DNA from: Candidatus Butyricimonas faecavium
GTDB lineage: Bacteria > Bacteroidota > Bacteroidia > Bacteroidales > Marinifilaceae
Direction: 5' to 3'
Length of the DNA stretch: 47,240 bases
NCBI GenBank assembly: GCA_944321125.1
Contig: CALUKD010000028.1
Coordinates: 1 to 47,240, forward strand
Positions 6,305 through 15,531 of the stretch are shown here, piece by piece (the first letter of the stretch is position 1; each line of letters starts with the position of its first letter). The notes beneath the pieces were generated by a model. It saw nothing but the letters and a program-made list of their open reading frames with translations. It was not told the DNA's origin and searched no databases. A program made the position numbers and the translations under genes.

Positions 6305-8476
6305 TTAATGAATGATCACCATTTCATCTATCAGTCTTTGTGCTCCCGCATATTTATCAATGATAAACAATACATAGCGAATATCAACAGCGATATTCCG
6401 ACAAATCTCCGGGCTATATTGCATATCCGACATCACTCCTTCCCAAGCACGGTCAAAGTTTAAACCTATCAAATTACCTTCCGCATCTAGAACGGGACTA
6501 CCGGAATTACCACCGGTCGTGTGATTCGTTGCGATAAAACAAACGGGAACTTCCCCATCTTGAGTATAAGGACCGAAATCCCGATTCTTGTACAAATCCC
6601 GTAATTTTTGGGGTACATTATAATCATAGATATTCGGATTATCCTTTTCCATAATACCTTTCAACGTTGTATAGTGTGTGTAATAAACAGCATCAGTTGC
6701 ATGGTATCCGGCAACTTTCCCATAAGCTACACGTAAGGTTGAGTTCGCATCCGGATAGAACGTTTTATTAGGCTGCATCTCCATTAATCCGGCAATCCAT
6801 AAACGATTTAATAATTTCAGTTCACTTTCAATCTTGCTCAATTCGGGACGAATTTTATCCGCATACAACGTGTAAATTCCGGTAGCCACTCCAAGGATTG
6901 GATCTTTTTCAATTTTCGTGATTGATTTTTCGGATAGATTGTCGATGAATTTCAGCAAATTATCCTTATGTGTGAATATTGATTTCTTAAACAAGTCGGT
7001 TGCATAACGATCATAAGCACTTAGTTTAGCATACTTCGGACTTAAACGAACGACTGATGGAATCCACTGGTCTCCGATTTCTTCATTATTATATAACTTG
7101 AACATTTCGGTCAATATCCGTTGATCCGTGGCCACATCGTAATCTTTATAGAATGCCTCAACGTAATTCTTCAAAGATTCTTTAAGCTGTTCCTTATCCG
7201 CAAATTTGTCATAGTTATTTAACACCTTCTCTATTTCACGAGCAAATTTTATGATTTCCGCACCTCCCAGTCCGGCTTCCGAAGCGTATGCTGCAGCTAG
7301 AATATATTCTTTACGAGCGTCATATAATGCCTTGTAACGATCCGTTAAACCGATATATTGAGTTTTTCCATTACTTTTAGCCCAATTGTTGAAATTATCT
7401 TCAAGAACTCTCTTGTTATCTGCCGTGTTAAAACGATACAATCCTTTAATTTCTCCTTGCCATTTTTTCCAAGCATTAGCAACACTTGCAGCTTTAGCTG
7501 CATATTTTATACGCAACAATTCATCCGACTCCATAGCCGCATTGATAACGTCTAATTTTGCCGTACGAATTTTAATCTTATGCGGATCTTCAACAGAAGC
7601 AATTTGATCTATTGCATAGGAAGTCAAATACTCGTTTGTTGTCCCGGGATAACCGAAGACCATTGTAAAATCACCTTCTTGCACCCCCCGTGCGGAAATT
7701 TTAAAAAATTTAGCCGGTTTATAAGGCACGTTTTTATCTGATATCGCTGCCGGTTCATTATCCGGTCCTGCATAGATTCGTAAAACGGAAAAATCTCCCG
7801 TGTGACGCGGCCACGTCCAGTTATCCGTATCCCCACCAAATTTACCGATAGCAGAATTTGGAGCCCCTACTAAACGGACATCCCGGAAGATTTTAAACAC
7901 GGAAAGAAAATATTGATTCCCATTAAAATATGGCTTTATATTAGCCGCCAGATTGGTTCCTTTAACGGCTTCGGCTTCCAATTCCCGACATATTTCATTC
8001 ACTTTCTTCGTACGTTCGCTTTCAGACATCCCGGCATTCAAGCCTGCATTGATTTTATCCGTAACATCTTCCATCCGAACTAAAATAGAAGCCGTTATCT
8101 TGGGATTAACTAACTCATCCGCCATTGTTTGTGCCCAAAAGCCATCTCGTAAATAGTTATGTTCCAAACTGGAATGAGCTTGAATCATACCAAAGGCACA
8201 ATGATGATTCGTGATCACCAATCCCTGATCGCTCACGATCTCTCCAGTACAAAAGTGATGAAACGGAGAACCTTCATTACCCAAGCCGATAACGGCGTCT
8301 TTCAACGAAGCTTGGTTAATGTCATAAATATCCTCCGCTGTTAATTTAAAACCGGCTTTCTGCATGTCTTCTATGTTGTATTTCTTTAACAACATGGGAA
8401 TCCACATTCCCTCGTCAGCTAAACTTGGTAAAGTCAGCAGAATGAAAGCAAAAAAACATAATGCAATTTTTCTCAT
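6305..8476 (-). CDS. dpp11: S46 family dipeptidyl-peptidase, DPP11 type (Asp/Glu-specific)
   Basis: This 723-residue periplasmic serine exopeptidase removes dipeptides from peptide N-termini. It has a signal peptide (to about residue 20). The chymotrypsin-like triad is visible as the TNHHC His (91/92), Asp228 in HTGDFS and Ser658 in GGNSGSP, with the alpha-helical insert of the S46 family in between. In Porphyromonas enzymes the residue 18 positions after the catalytic Ser sets specificity: Gly in DPP7 (hydrophobic P1) and Arg in DPP11 (acidic P1). Here that position is Arg676 in LNFDRAWE, predicting Asp/Glu at P1. It lies 22 bases downstream of maf and is probably the last gene of that operon. 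Peptide use as a nutrient is the expected role. Confidence 0.92.
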   Translation of the reverse strand: MRKIALCFFAFILLTLPSLADEGMWIPMLLKKYNIEDMQKAGFKLTAEDIYDINQASLKDAVIGLGNEGSPFHHFCTGEIVSDQGLVITNHHCAFGMIQAHSSLEHNYLRDGFWAQTMADELVNPKITASILVRMEDVTDKINAGLNAGMSESERTKKVNEICRELEAEAVKGTNLAANIKPYFNGNQYFLSVFKIFRDVRLVGAPNSAIGKFGGDTDNWTWPRHTGDFSVLRIYAGPDNEPAAISDKNVPYKPAKFFKISARGVQEGDFTMVFGYPGTTNEYLTSYAIDQIASVEDPHKIKIRTAKLDVINAAMESDELLRIKYAAKAASVANAWKKWQGEIKGLYRFNTADNKRVLEDNFNNWAKSNGKTQYIGLTDRYKALYDARKEYILAAAYASEAGLGGAEIIKFAREIEKVLNNYDKFADKEQLKESLKNYVEAFYKDYDVATDQRILTEMFKLYNNEEIGDQWIPSVVRLSPKYAKLSAYDRYATDLFKKSIFTHKDNLLKFIDNLSEKSITKIEKDPILGVATGIYTLYADKIRPELSKIESELKLLNRLWIAGLMEMQPNKTFYPDANSTLRVAYGKVAGYHATDAVYYTHYTTLKGIMEKDNPNIYDYNVPQKLRDLYKNRDFGPYTQDGEVPVCFIATNHTTGGNSGSPVLDAEGNLIGLNFDRAWEGVMSDMQYSPEICRNIAVDIRYVLFIIDKYAGAQRLIDEMVIIH

Positions 8477-8498
8477 TTACTGGTATTTTTGATGTTAT

Positions 8499-9086
8499 TT
8501 ATTGAAATTGTATTTTTCGCAAAGTTTCATATAATTTTTGAATCGGTAATCCCATTACGTTATAGAAAGAACCTTCTATACGTTCGATCCCAATGTACCC
8601 GATCCATTCCTGAATCCCATAAGCACCCGCTTTATCGAATGGCTTATAGGTGTCCACGTAGAATTCAATCTCTTCACTTGACAACTGCTTGAAAAACACG
8701 TCTGTCAGCGAAGAAAATGAAAGTTGTTCCATGCAGGTGGTCACGCTCACTCCCGTTACCACCTGATGACGATTTCCCGACAATTCCTGTAACATTAGGA
8801 TAGCCTCTTTCCGATCCGCTGGTTTCCCTAAAATCCGGTTATGAATACAAACTACCGTATCGGCAGTTATCAATACTTCATTTGCCTTTAATTCTTCCCG
8901 AAAAGCCTCGGCTTTTACTTTCGACAAATATTCCGGAACTTTCTTCATATCTATCTCCTTGGGATATTTTTCTTCAACATCTTTCAAACGGACCTCGAAT
9001 GTAAACCCAGCATCTTTCATTAACTGCTGTCTCCGTGGCGATGCAGAAGCCAATATTAACTTATAATTTTTAATAGAATGCATCAT
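8499..9086 (-). CDS. maf: Maf-like nucleoside triphosphate pyrophosphatase
   Basis: This 195-residue Maf/HAM1-fold protein has the N-terminal LASASPRRQQLM loop, the central ITADTVVCI segment and a Lys-rich EEKYP region typical of the family. Maf proteins hydrolyse (d)TTP, UTP or modified pyrimidine nucleotides to monophosphates and so cleanse the pool. Two consecutive ATG codons (9086 and 9083) are available. The first forms an ATGA overlap with the stop codon of the upstream prenyltransferase gene, indicating translational coupling. Confidence 0.9.
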   Translation of the reverse strand: MMHSIKNYKLILASASPRRQQLMKDAGFTFEVRLKDVEEKYPKEIDMKKVPEYLSKVKAEAFREELKANEVLITADTVVCIHNRILGKPADRKEAILMLQELSGNRHQVVTGVSVTTCMEQLSFSSLTDVFFKQLSSEEIEFYVDTYKPFDKAGAYGIQEWIGYIGIERIEGSFYNVMGLPIQKLYETLRKIQFQ

Positions 9087-10015
9087 TCACATAACTTACA
9101 AAATACACAGATTCCCATACACAAAACCATGATCAAACGAATCATTCGCAATTGGAATTTCATATTGTTATTCTTCAATATCGCATAGCCGTAAATTAAA
9201 TACGGGATAATCAAAGCTATAATAAAATAAATCCATATGATCGGAATTTGTGCAAATCCAAACAACAAAAACAAAATTAACGATATAACGGCAATTATGA
9301 TTAGTCCCACGATAACCTTTTTCGTTGCTAGAACACCGAATTTTACAGGTAAAGTAACAATTCCATCAGCCCGGTCTCCGTTTATACTATATATATCCTT
9401 ATTAATCTCGTATATCAGCATATTTATAAAAAGAAAATACGAGAAACACACCGTCCAGTAGAACACGTAGGCAAAACTAACATGTGTTTTCAAAACAATA
9501 TCCGAATATACATCACTCAATAACGGGATTTCGAATGTAATCACTGTAAGCGGGATTAATCCGGCCAAAATGGCCACGATGACATTTCCCCATATAAAAC
9601 GTTTCTTTACTCGGGAGGAATAAAACCACAATACCAATGATATAATTAAAAATAAGAATACTATTTCAGCATGATGAGCTTCTCTCGCCAGATAATACGC
9701 AATTCCTACAGCCACGACATTCAAAATGGAATGCAGAATGATCGCAGCTCTGCGGCTGATTGTTTTCCCGACAATCACGGGTCTATTGCCCGAAATACGG
9801 TCCGCTTTCGTGTCAAAATAATCATTTATAACATAGGCAGCCGACACCAGACAGCACACGGCTATTACCAGTAGCGAGAAATTGCCTTCCGGCATTTGCA
9901 GGGCAAAACCTACTTTCTCCAACGCAGGCTGAATAACAAAGAAACGCATGGCATACATGGTAAATGCTGTAAACGCAATCGTTCTTAGGCGTATTAACTT
10001 GAGAATCTCTAACAT
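9083..10015 (-). CDS. UbiA-family prenyltransferase
   Basis: This 310-residue integral membrane protein has about eight or nine hydrophobic helices. It carries both Asp-rich motifs of the UbiA superfamily: NDYFDTKADRISGNRP after helix 2 and INKDIYSINGDRADG after helix 6. These bind the Mg-diphosphate of an isoprenoid donor. Orthologues in Bacteroidales are usually annotated as geranylgeranylglycerol-phosphate geranylgeranyltransferase, but a menaquinone or other acceptor cannot be excluded from sequence alone. It lies 13 bases after the KdsC-like gene and overlaps maf by four bases, inside a tightly packed operon. Confidence 0.85.
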   Translation of the reverse strand: MLEILKLIRLRTIAFTAFTMYAMRFFVIQPALEKVGFALQMPEGNFSLLVIAVCCLVSAAYVINDYFDTKADRISGNRPVIVGKTISRRAAIILHSILNVVAVGIAYYLAREAHHAEIVFLFLIISLVLWFYSSRVKKRFIWGNVIVAILAGLIPLTVITFEIPLLSDVYSDIVLKTHVSFAYVFYWTVCFSYFLFINMLIYEINKDIYSINGDRADGIVTLPVKFGVLATKKVIVGLIIIAVISLILFLLFGFAQIPIIWIYFIIALIIPYLIYGYAILKNNNMKFQLRMIRLIMVLCMGICVFCKLCE

Positions 10016-10028
10016 CTTATTCTTTAAC

Positions 10029-10556
10029 TTACATACATTTCACGTAACATTGGGTATCCATCCATTCACCTTTTGCTTTTAGGACTTGAGACACGACATC
10101 CCGCACACACCCAAGGCCACCGGGTGTATCTGAAATATAACGGGAAATAGCTTTGATCTCTTCGCACGCATCCGAAGGACATACCGGCATTCCCACAATT
10201 TTCATCACGTTGTAGTCTGGTATATCATCTCCCATGTACATCACGTTCTCCGGATCCAAATTATATCTTTGCAAGAACTCGTTCAATGCTTCGACTTTAT
10301 TAGCCACACCAAGATACACGTCCTTCACGCCCAGTTTCTCAAAACGTTCTCTTACTCCGGGAGCTTGTCCGCCGGAAATAATACAAACCGGGTATCCCTT
10401 CTTCGTGCAGTACATCATGGCATAACCGTCTTTAGTACAGGAGGTACGAATCAAATCACCTTCCGGTGTTATATTCATTTCATGACGTGAAAAAACTCCA
10501 TCTACATCGAAAGCAAAAGCTTTTACCTTCTTTAATTCCTCTTTGAATAATTTCAT
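10029..10556 (-). CDS. kdsC: HAD-IIIA phosphatase, KdsC-like
   Basis: This 175-residue HAD enzyme lacks a cap domain. Motif I is FDVDG (Asp17 and Asp19), motif II is IISGG, the Lys is in ANKVEAL, and motif IV is GDDIPD. This arrangement and length match 3-deoxy-D-manno-octulosonate 8-phosphate phosphatase, which makes free Kdo for lipopolysaccharide inner core in a tetrameric enzyme. No other Kdo gene is adjacent, so another small phosphate ester remains possible. It is part of the run from 11899 to 6305, 20 bases after the DUF2520 gene. Confidence 0.75.
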   Translation of the reverse strand: MKLFKEELKKVKAFAFDVDGVFSRHEMNITPEGDLIRTSCTKDGYAMMYCTKKGYPVCIISGGQAPGVRERFEKLGVKDVYLGVANKVEALNEFLQRYNLDPENVMYMGDDIPDYNVMKIVGMPVCPSDACEEIKAISRYISDTPGGLGCVRDVVSQVLKAKGEWMDTQCYVKCM

Positions 10557-10576
10557 AGCGTTCGTATTTATCTAAT

Positions 10577-11416
10577 TTACCACAATGTGGGCATATCTAT
10601 TATCTCTTGCGAGATTTTTTGATCTTCGGTCTCTTCTTTATTTTGTATTTCCTTTATTCCTTCCGATAATATCGTGTATATTTTCAGCAAGTCTTTGTCA
10701 TTCTTCAACATATTCTTGTGCATATTCATGATACTCTCGTCTCCCCGTTTGGCTGGTCCTGTTTGAGCCTCTTCCGGATTTAATAACATCACTTTATGTG
10801 CCGTTTCGAAAATTAAAGGACGTAACATAGCAAAGGATAATCCTTGGTTTTCTAATAATTTACCTGCCACCTGATACAAATAATTAGGAAAATTACTGGC
10901 AAAGACTGCAGCCAAATGCAATTCTTTACGCTGGGCCGAGTCTATCTCGTATATTTTATCCGATAATTTTTCTGCAAGCTTTTTAATTCGTTCCTTCACG
11001 GGAACTGTATTTCCCTCCACACATAATGGAATCTCTTTGAAATCCAATTCTCGTTTCTTAGAAAAGGTTTGTATCGGATAAATCACTCCGTAGTGTTTAG
11101 AATATGACTTGAATACATCCATCGGTTGACTTCCTGAAGTATGTAGAATCAACGCATCATATGGTATTCTAATAGTCTTAATAATAGATGGTAGGATATC
11201 ATCACTTACACAAAAAATATAAATATTTCCATCCGGATACACTTCATTTACTTCCGCCGTATAAGATATTCCCGTCCTCATTCCTAGTTGCCGTGCAGAA
11301 TCAAGCGTACGACTATAAATCTGGCATAAATTCTCTCCCGCTTTCAAAAGGGCTCCGGCCAGATGATGAGCAACATTTCCTGCTCCGATCAATATGATTT
11401 TATCTTGTTGTCCCAT
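10577..11416 (-). CDS. Rossmann-fold NAD(P)-binding protein with DUF2520
   Basis: This 279-residue protein has an N-terminal dinucleotide-binding fold (ILIGAGNVAHHLAGAL; GxGNxA variant of the GxGxxG loop). A C-terminal helical DUF2520 domain (about residues 125-255) follows, with the conserved HLAAVFASNFPNYLYQVA segment. The architecture resembles ketopantoate reductase and pyrroline-5-carboxylate reductase, but the substrate is unknown. It starts 3 bases after the stop of the HEPN-motif protein and is followed by kdsC. This neighbourhood is common in Bacteroidales genomes, from general knowledge. Confidence 0.82.
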   Translation of the reverse strand: MGQQDKIILIGAGNVAHHLAGALLKAGENLCQIYSRTLDSARQLGMRTGISYTAEVNEVYPDGNIYIFCVSDDILPSIIKTIRIPYDALILHTSGSQPMDVFKSYSKHYGVIYPIQTFSKKRELDFKEIPLCVEGNTVPVKERIKKLAEKLSDKIYEIDSAQRKELHLAAVFASNFPNYLYQVAGKLLENQGLSFAMLRPLIFETAHKVMLLNPEEAQTGPAKRGDESIMNMHKNMLKNDKDLLKIYTILSEGIKEIQNKEETEDQKISQEIIDMPTLW

Positions 11417-11419
11417 GTA

Positions 11420-11899
11420 TTAATAAGCAATATTTTTAGGAGATAATACCCCGTTTTTAATGGCTTCTAAAAGACGTTCACTCGCTTTGCGAATATCTTC
11501 ATTAAAAACTTCAGAAATTAAAACCAATTTACCCTCAATTACTTGTAAATGTTTATATCCATTTTTATTATCCTCTTGGTTCAATAATATCAAGTCACTC
11601 CCGGGAATGAACGTATGAGTCATTTGGTTGCGAAGTTTATCATATAAGAAACCATTATCATTTAATAATCGATAACGTCCTCCGAATAACTTCTTTACTC
11701 CAAGAGAAAAACGTTTGGCCGATTGGCCCTTAGCTTTCATGGGCTTATTATCTAAAAAACTTCCCAAAACCTCAATGGCTTGCCCCATGATGACAAATTG
11801 CATATATGACAAGCCCACGCCCTGTAACTTAGTAATTTCATCCACAACTACTTCACGTATGAAATGCTCTATCCGTTCTATTTGCTCTTGTGTTTCCAT
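11420..11899 (-). CDS. Conserved helical protein with a HEPN-like RNxxxH motif
   Basis: This 159-residue, mostly helical cytosolic protein matches no family I can name with confidence. Residues 90-95 read RNQMTH, preceded by a long helix (GFLYDKL) and followed by TF. This matches the RN-x3-H-x-(Y/F) signature of HEPN-fold RNases and nucleotide-binding proteins. HEPN proteins often pair with an MNT nucleotidyltransferase as toxin and antitoxin, but no such partner is adjacent. Instead the gene heads the DUF2520-kdsC-ubiA-maf run and is divergent from the aminotransferase at 12030. A housekeeping role is as likely as a toxin role. The motif is seen; the fold is inferred. Confidence 0.7.
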   Translation of the reverse strand: METQEQIERIEHFIREVVVDEITKLQGVGLSYMQFVIMGQAIEVLGSFLDNKPMKAKGQSAKRFSLGVKKLFGGRYRLLNDNGFLYDKLRNQMTHTFIPGSDLILLNQEDNKNGYKHLQVIEGKLVLISEVFNEDIRKASERLLEAIKNGVLSPKNIAY

Positions 11900-11998
11900 A
11901 TATCAGCCAAAAATAACGCAAATTATCGAAAGTAACAAGTCCCATTTTTTCGCCCTAAAATTTCTGAACATTTCCGGTTATATAATCGTTTTAAAGCA

Positions 11999-12022
11999 TA
12001 AATTTGCGATGCATAAAAGGAG
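11999..12022 (+). promoter_or_regulatory. Promoter -7 element and RBS of the class IV aminotransferase
   Basis: TAAATTTG at 11999-12006 matches the Bacteroidetes -7 consensus. AGGAG at 12018-12022 lies 7 bases before the start codon, an unusually clear Shine-Dalgarno site for this window. No good TTTG -33 element is visible. Confidence 0.55.
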
Positions 12023-12029
12023 ATAAATT

Positions 12030-12818
12030 ATGATGTTATTTAATAATAAACCTATCGATAACAAGGAATATTCCGAAGATATCTTAAATGAAGGACTTAG
12101 TATATATGAAGTGTGCCGAGTTTTTAGAGGTAAAGTTATATTTCTAAATGACAATCTTTTACGACTTGACAATTCAATAAAAAAATCAAATATTGCCATT
12201 GATTTGAATTCACTACATGTGGCCGATCAATTAAATCGATTGATTAAGCTTGAAAATATCAAGGAAGGAAATATTAAATACGTACTTAGAGTTACTCCTA
12301 TAGGAATTGAGCAATATGTCTATCAGATAAAACACTCCTACCCGTCGGAAGAAGCTTATCAGCATGGAGTGGATACAGTTACGTGCCATGCTATCCGTGA
12401 AAATGCCGAAGTGAAATATGTCAACTCCGGATTGCGGGAAATGACAAACAAGATTATTCAGGAACAAGGAGTTGCAGAAGTTTTATTGATCGATCAAGAC
12501 AACTGTGTAACAGAAGGCTCTCGTTCAAATGTATTCTTTATCCGGGATAACGTGTTTTACACGGCTCCTCTTCCCCATGTTTTGCCGGGAACCAGTCGGA
12601 AACGGGTATTAAACATTTGTCAAGAAAACGGATTGACCGTGGTGGAACAAAGAGTGAATTATAAGGATATTTCCACCTATCAAGCTGCCTTTATAACGGG
12701 GACTTCCCCCCTTGTATTACCTATCGCTCATATCGATGGGATAGCTTTCGACCCACACCACCCATTGCTGGTAAAAATTATGGAATATTATTTCAATTTA
12801 TTAAGTAAGAATTTTTAA
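12030..12818 (+). CDS. PLP-dependent class IV aminotransferase
   Basis: This 262-residue protein belongs to the branched-chain aminotransferase / aminodeoxychorismate lyase family. Key features are EGLSIYEVCRVFRGK near the N-terminus, the likely PLP Lys in AEVKYVNSG, the phosphate-binding EGSRSNVFFI motif and GTSPLVLPI near the C-terminus. The length is closer to aminodeoxychorismate lyase or D-amino-acid aminotransferase than to the longer IlvE (about 300-340). The exact substrate cannot be assigned. Two ATG codons are in tandem; the first is used here because of the AGGAG site. It is monocistronic, with a terminator after it. Confidence 0.82.
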   Translation: MMLFNNKPIDNKEYSEDILNEGLSIYEVCRVFRGKVIFLNDNLLRLDNSIKKSNIAIDLNSLHVADQLNRLIKLENIKEGNIKYVLRVTPIGIEQYVYQIKHSYPSEEAYQHGVDTVTCHAIRENAEVKYVNSGLREMTNKIIQEQGVAEVLLIDQDNCVTEGSRSNVFFIRDNVFYTAPLPHVLPGTSRKRVLNICQENGLTVVEQRVNYKDISTYQAAFITGTSPLVLPIAHIDGIAFDPHHPLLVKIMEYYFNLLSKNF

Positions 12819-12871
12819 AGGTGTTTCACAACTGATCCCTTTGAATAAAAATGTATTTTTACTAATATTGC

Positions 12872-12910
12872 AAGCATAATATTCTTTTGAAATGGAATAT
12901 TATGCTTTTT
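12872..12910 (+). terminator. Terminator after the class IV aminotransferase
   Basis: AAGCATAATATTC (12872-12884) pairs perfectly with GAATATTATGCTT (12895-12907), followed by T residues to 12910. A -7-like TAATATTG (12863-12870) precedes it, so the hairpin could instead be in the leader of the next gene. Confidence 0.7.
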
Positions 12911-12928
12911 CCTTAGATTGCAGATGTC

Positions 12929-14290
12929 ATGAAATATATTATATTAATTATACTATTCTTTCTAGTTATCAGCTTTAGGCCTTGGAATTCTTTCACGAAA
13001 GAAATTCAAGTTGAAAAAGATTCTGTTCCTCAAGATACACTTGCCGTAGCGGTGCATGATTTATTTACGAATGAATATTCAGATCTAGTTGAAACGAAAC
13101 GTTTAGATCAAACAGTTGAACGTTTTATGAATCAATGGGAAATAAAAGGAGCTTCCCTTGCAATCATGAAAGATGGGAAACTGATTTATAGCAAAGGATA
13201 TGGTTATGCAGATGAAGAAAATGGGGTGAAAACTGACGTGAACCACATTTTTCGGATTGCCTCAGTTTCCAAGCTAATCACGGCAGCAGGGATCATGAAA
13301 CTAGTTGAAAACAAAGCTCTATCCTTAGATGATAAAGTATTCGGTGAAGAAGGTATTTTGAATGATACGACACTTTATGCCCCGATAAAAGATAAACGGG
13401 TAAATAATATCACCGTGGAAAATCTTCTACGTCATCAAGGAGGTTTTACAAATCGTGCAGGAGACCCTATGTTCTGCCCGGTAGATATCGCAAAAAAAAT
13501 GAATGTTCCGGCTCCTGCCGACTTGAATACCATTATTAAATTTGTTTTATCCAGACGTTTAGGTTTCACTCCGGGAACAAGTACGTGTTATTCAAACGTG
13601 GGGTACGGAATACTATCAAGAGTAATAGAAAAAGTTTCCGGGAAAAACTATGAAGAATTTATCCAAGATAGCATTCTCATTCCTGCCGGATGTTACGATA
13701 TGCATTTAGCTCATAATCTGGATAAAGACCGATATTTCAACGAAGTCAGATATTACGAGCAATCGGATGCGGACCTTATCCGTTCATGCGACGGACGGGA
13801 CACGCTAGTATATCGCAGTAACGGGGGCAACAATATCGAGGCTCTTTATGGGGCTGGTGGCTGGGTCGCCTCACCGACAGAGTTATTACGTTTTCTTTCT
13901 GCCATAGATGCTGACGATTCATATCCGGACATATTGACAAAAGAGAGCGTGGAGGCCATGACAAAATGCGTGAAAAACGCTTTGCCTCTTGGTTGGATGA
14001 ACACGAACAGTCAGGGGGATTGGTGGCGTTCTGGTACATTGGCAGGAACCAGTGCCATGTTGAAACGTCAACGGGACGGATTCTGTTGGGCGTTTATCAC
14101 TAACACTAGTAATTGGACTGGACCGCGTTTTCCTCACAAGATCGAAGGAATGATGGTTCGTGCCATGGATCGGGTAAAAGAATGGCCGGACAGAAATCTG
14201 TTCGATCCTGATTACTGCAAAACTTTCGAAGACGGGAAAAAATTATTGGCCAATGAAAAAGGAGCTCAAGCACATCCCGATAATATCTAG
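12929..14290 (+). CDS. Serine hydrolase of the beta-lactamase / penicillin-binding family
   Basis: This 453-residue protein has an N-terminal hydrophobic signal or anchor (residues 3-16) and a class C beta-lactamase-like domain. The SxxK motif is S112-V-S-K115, and the second motif is Y221-S-N223. The third motif, normally KTG or HSG, appears to be RSGTLAG in the C-terminal third. Members include esterases, D-aminopeptidases and muropeptide hydrolases, so antibiotic resistance should not be assumed. It is probably periplasmic. It is followed by glycerate kinase after only 2 bases, implying an operon, although no functional link is obvious. Confidence 0.82.
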   Translation: MKYIILIILFFLVISFRPWNSFTKEIQVEKDSVPQDTLAVAVHDLFTNEYSDLVETKRLDQTVERFMNQWEIKGASLAIMKDGKLIYSKGYGYADEENGVKTDVNHIFRIASVSKLITAAGIMKLVENKALSLDDKVFGEEGILNDTTLYAPIKDKRVNNITVENLLRHQGGFTNRAGDPMFCPVDIAKKMNVPAPADLNTIIKFVLSRRLGFTPGTSTCYSNVGYGILSRVIEKVSGKNYEEFIQDSILIPAGCYDMHLAHNLDKDRYFNEVRYYEQSDADLIRSCDGRDTLVYRSNGGNNIEALYGAGGWVASPTELLRFLSAIDADDSYPDILTKESVEAMTKCVKNALPLGWMNTNSQGDWWRSGTLAGTSAMLKRQRDGFCWAFITNTSNWTGPRFPHKIEGMMVRAMDRVKEWPDRNLFDPDYCKTFEDGKKLLANEKGAQAHPDNI

Positions 14291-14292
14291 CC

Positions 14293-15411
14293 ATGAATCT
14301 TAATAATCATAATATTCTTCTAGCTCCTAATTCATTCAAGGGGAGTCTGAACGCTTTCGAATTTTGTCGAATACTAGCCACGGAATTAGAAGAATGTGGA
14401 TTCCATACGATCTCTCTTCCATTAGGGGATGGCGGTGATGGAACAGCCCGTATAGTGGCACATTACCTGCATGCTTCCCCCATCAAGACAAAAACAGTAG
14501 ATGCCTTAGGACGTGAGCATTTCGCTTTGTATTATTTAAAAGAGCATACGGCTATCATTGAATTAGCCGAAGCCTGCGGTTTGAAACATTTGAAGCGGGA
14601 GGAATATGATATTTTGAACACGAACACGGCAGGTTTCGGCATTTTAATCAATCATGCCATCTCGCAAGGAGCGAATAATCTGATTCTTTGTGTTGGTGGA
14701 AGCGCCAGCATAGATGGTGGTACAGGGGCTCTTCGGGAAATGGGATTGACAATTGCCAACAACTCTACAAATAGAAATTATATTATTGATATTAAAAGCA
14801 TTAATGTCGAATTGTTACAGCAAAAATTTAAAGGAATTCATATTACAATACTGTGTGATGTCGATAATTCTATTTGTGGACCGGAAGGTGCTGCCGCCGT
14901 GTTTGCCCCACAAAAAGGAGCATCACCCGAACAAGTTGTTATGCTTGACAAGCAATTGGCACTTTGGAGCGATTTATTAAAACAAAATACTGGTAAGGAT
15001 ATAACCCACTTGAAACATGGAGGTGCCGCAGGAGGAATAACTGCCGCCATGCATGCTTTACTAAATGTACAACTTGTTTCAGGCTCCGAATTCTGCTTAA
15101 CACTCTCCCATTTCCATGACTATCTTTTACAGGCTGGAGTTGTCATCACAGGAGAGGGGAAAATTGATCTTCAATCCTTTTATGGCAAAATTCCGGGAAC
15201 TATTGCAGACTTATGTCAAAAACAAAATGTTCCGGTCTATGCCGTTGTCGGACTAGCAGAAAAACAAGTACTTTCCCGTTTCGATAAGGTGTTCACAATG
15301 AGCAAGTATGCCCGTTCTGTTCAAGATTCTATAAAGAATGCCCCATACTACTTAAAGATCATCGCTCAAGCTATTGTTGATACCCTTTATTTATCCGCTT
15401 ATTCGGATTGA
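14293..15411 (+). CDS. Glycerate kinase, GlxK/GarK family
   Basis: This 372-residue cytosolic kinase phosphorylates D-glycerate (2-phosphoglycerate for this family). Diagnostic segments are LLAPNSFKGSLNAFEF at the N-terminus, LPLGDGGDGT, ILCVGGSASIDGGTGA and LKHGGAAGGITAAM. The length is typical (about 375). It begins 2 bases after the serine-hydrolase stop codon and is translationally close to it. No obvious terminator follows before the butyrate kinase promoter. Confidence 0.9.
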   Translation: MNLNNHNILLAPNSFKGSLNAFEFCRILATELEECGFHTISLPLGDGGDGTARIVAHYLHASPIKTKTVDALGREHFALYYLKEHTAIIELAEACGLKHLKREEYDILNTNTAGFGILINHAISQGANNLILCVGGSASIDGGTGALREMGLTIANNSTNRNYIIDIKSINVELLQQKFKGIHITILCDVDNSICGPEGAAAVFAPQKGASPEQVVMLDKQLALWSDLLKQNTGKDITHLKHGGAAGGITAAMHALLNVQLVSGSEFCLTLSHFHDYLLQAGVVITGEGKIDLQSFYGKIPGTIADLCQKQNVPVYAVVGLAEKQVLSRFDKVFTMSKYARSVQDSIKNAPYYLKIIAQAIVDTLYLSAYSD

Positions 15412-15442
15412 TTCTCTATTATAAATAAATTATCACTTTTTC

Positions 15443-15473
15443 TTTGAGTTTTGCTTACAATTTATAAATTTTG
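15443..15473 (+). promoter_or_regulatory. Predicted butyrate kinase promoter
   Basis: TTTG at 15443-15446 and TAAATTTTG at 15465-15473, separated by 18 bases, approximate the Bacteroidetes TTTG-N19-21-TAnnTTTG pattern with one extra T in the -7 element. Confidence 0.45.
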
Positions 15474-15531
15474 CAACCTCATAACGTGCGAAAAAGAATA
15501 ATTATTAATATTTAAAATAACAATTAAAACT

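Noticed and set aside
12929-14290. Beta-lactamase giving antibiotic resistance
   Set aside because: SxxK and YSN are shared by many esterases and peptidases, and the third motif is atypical, so resistance cannot be claimed.
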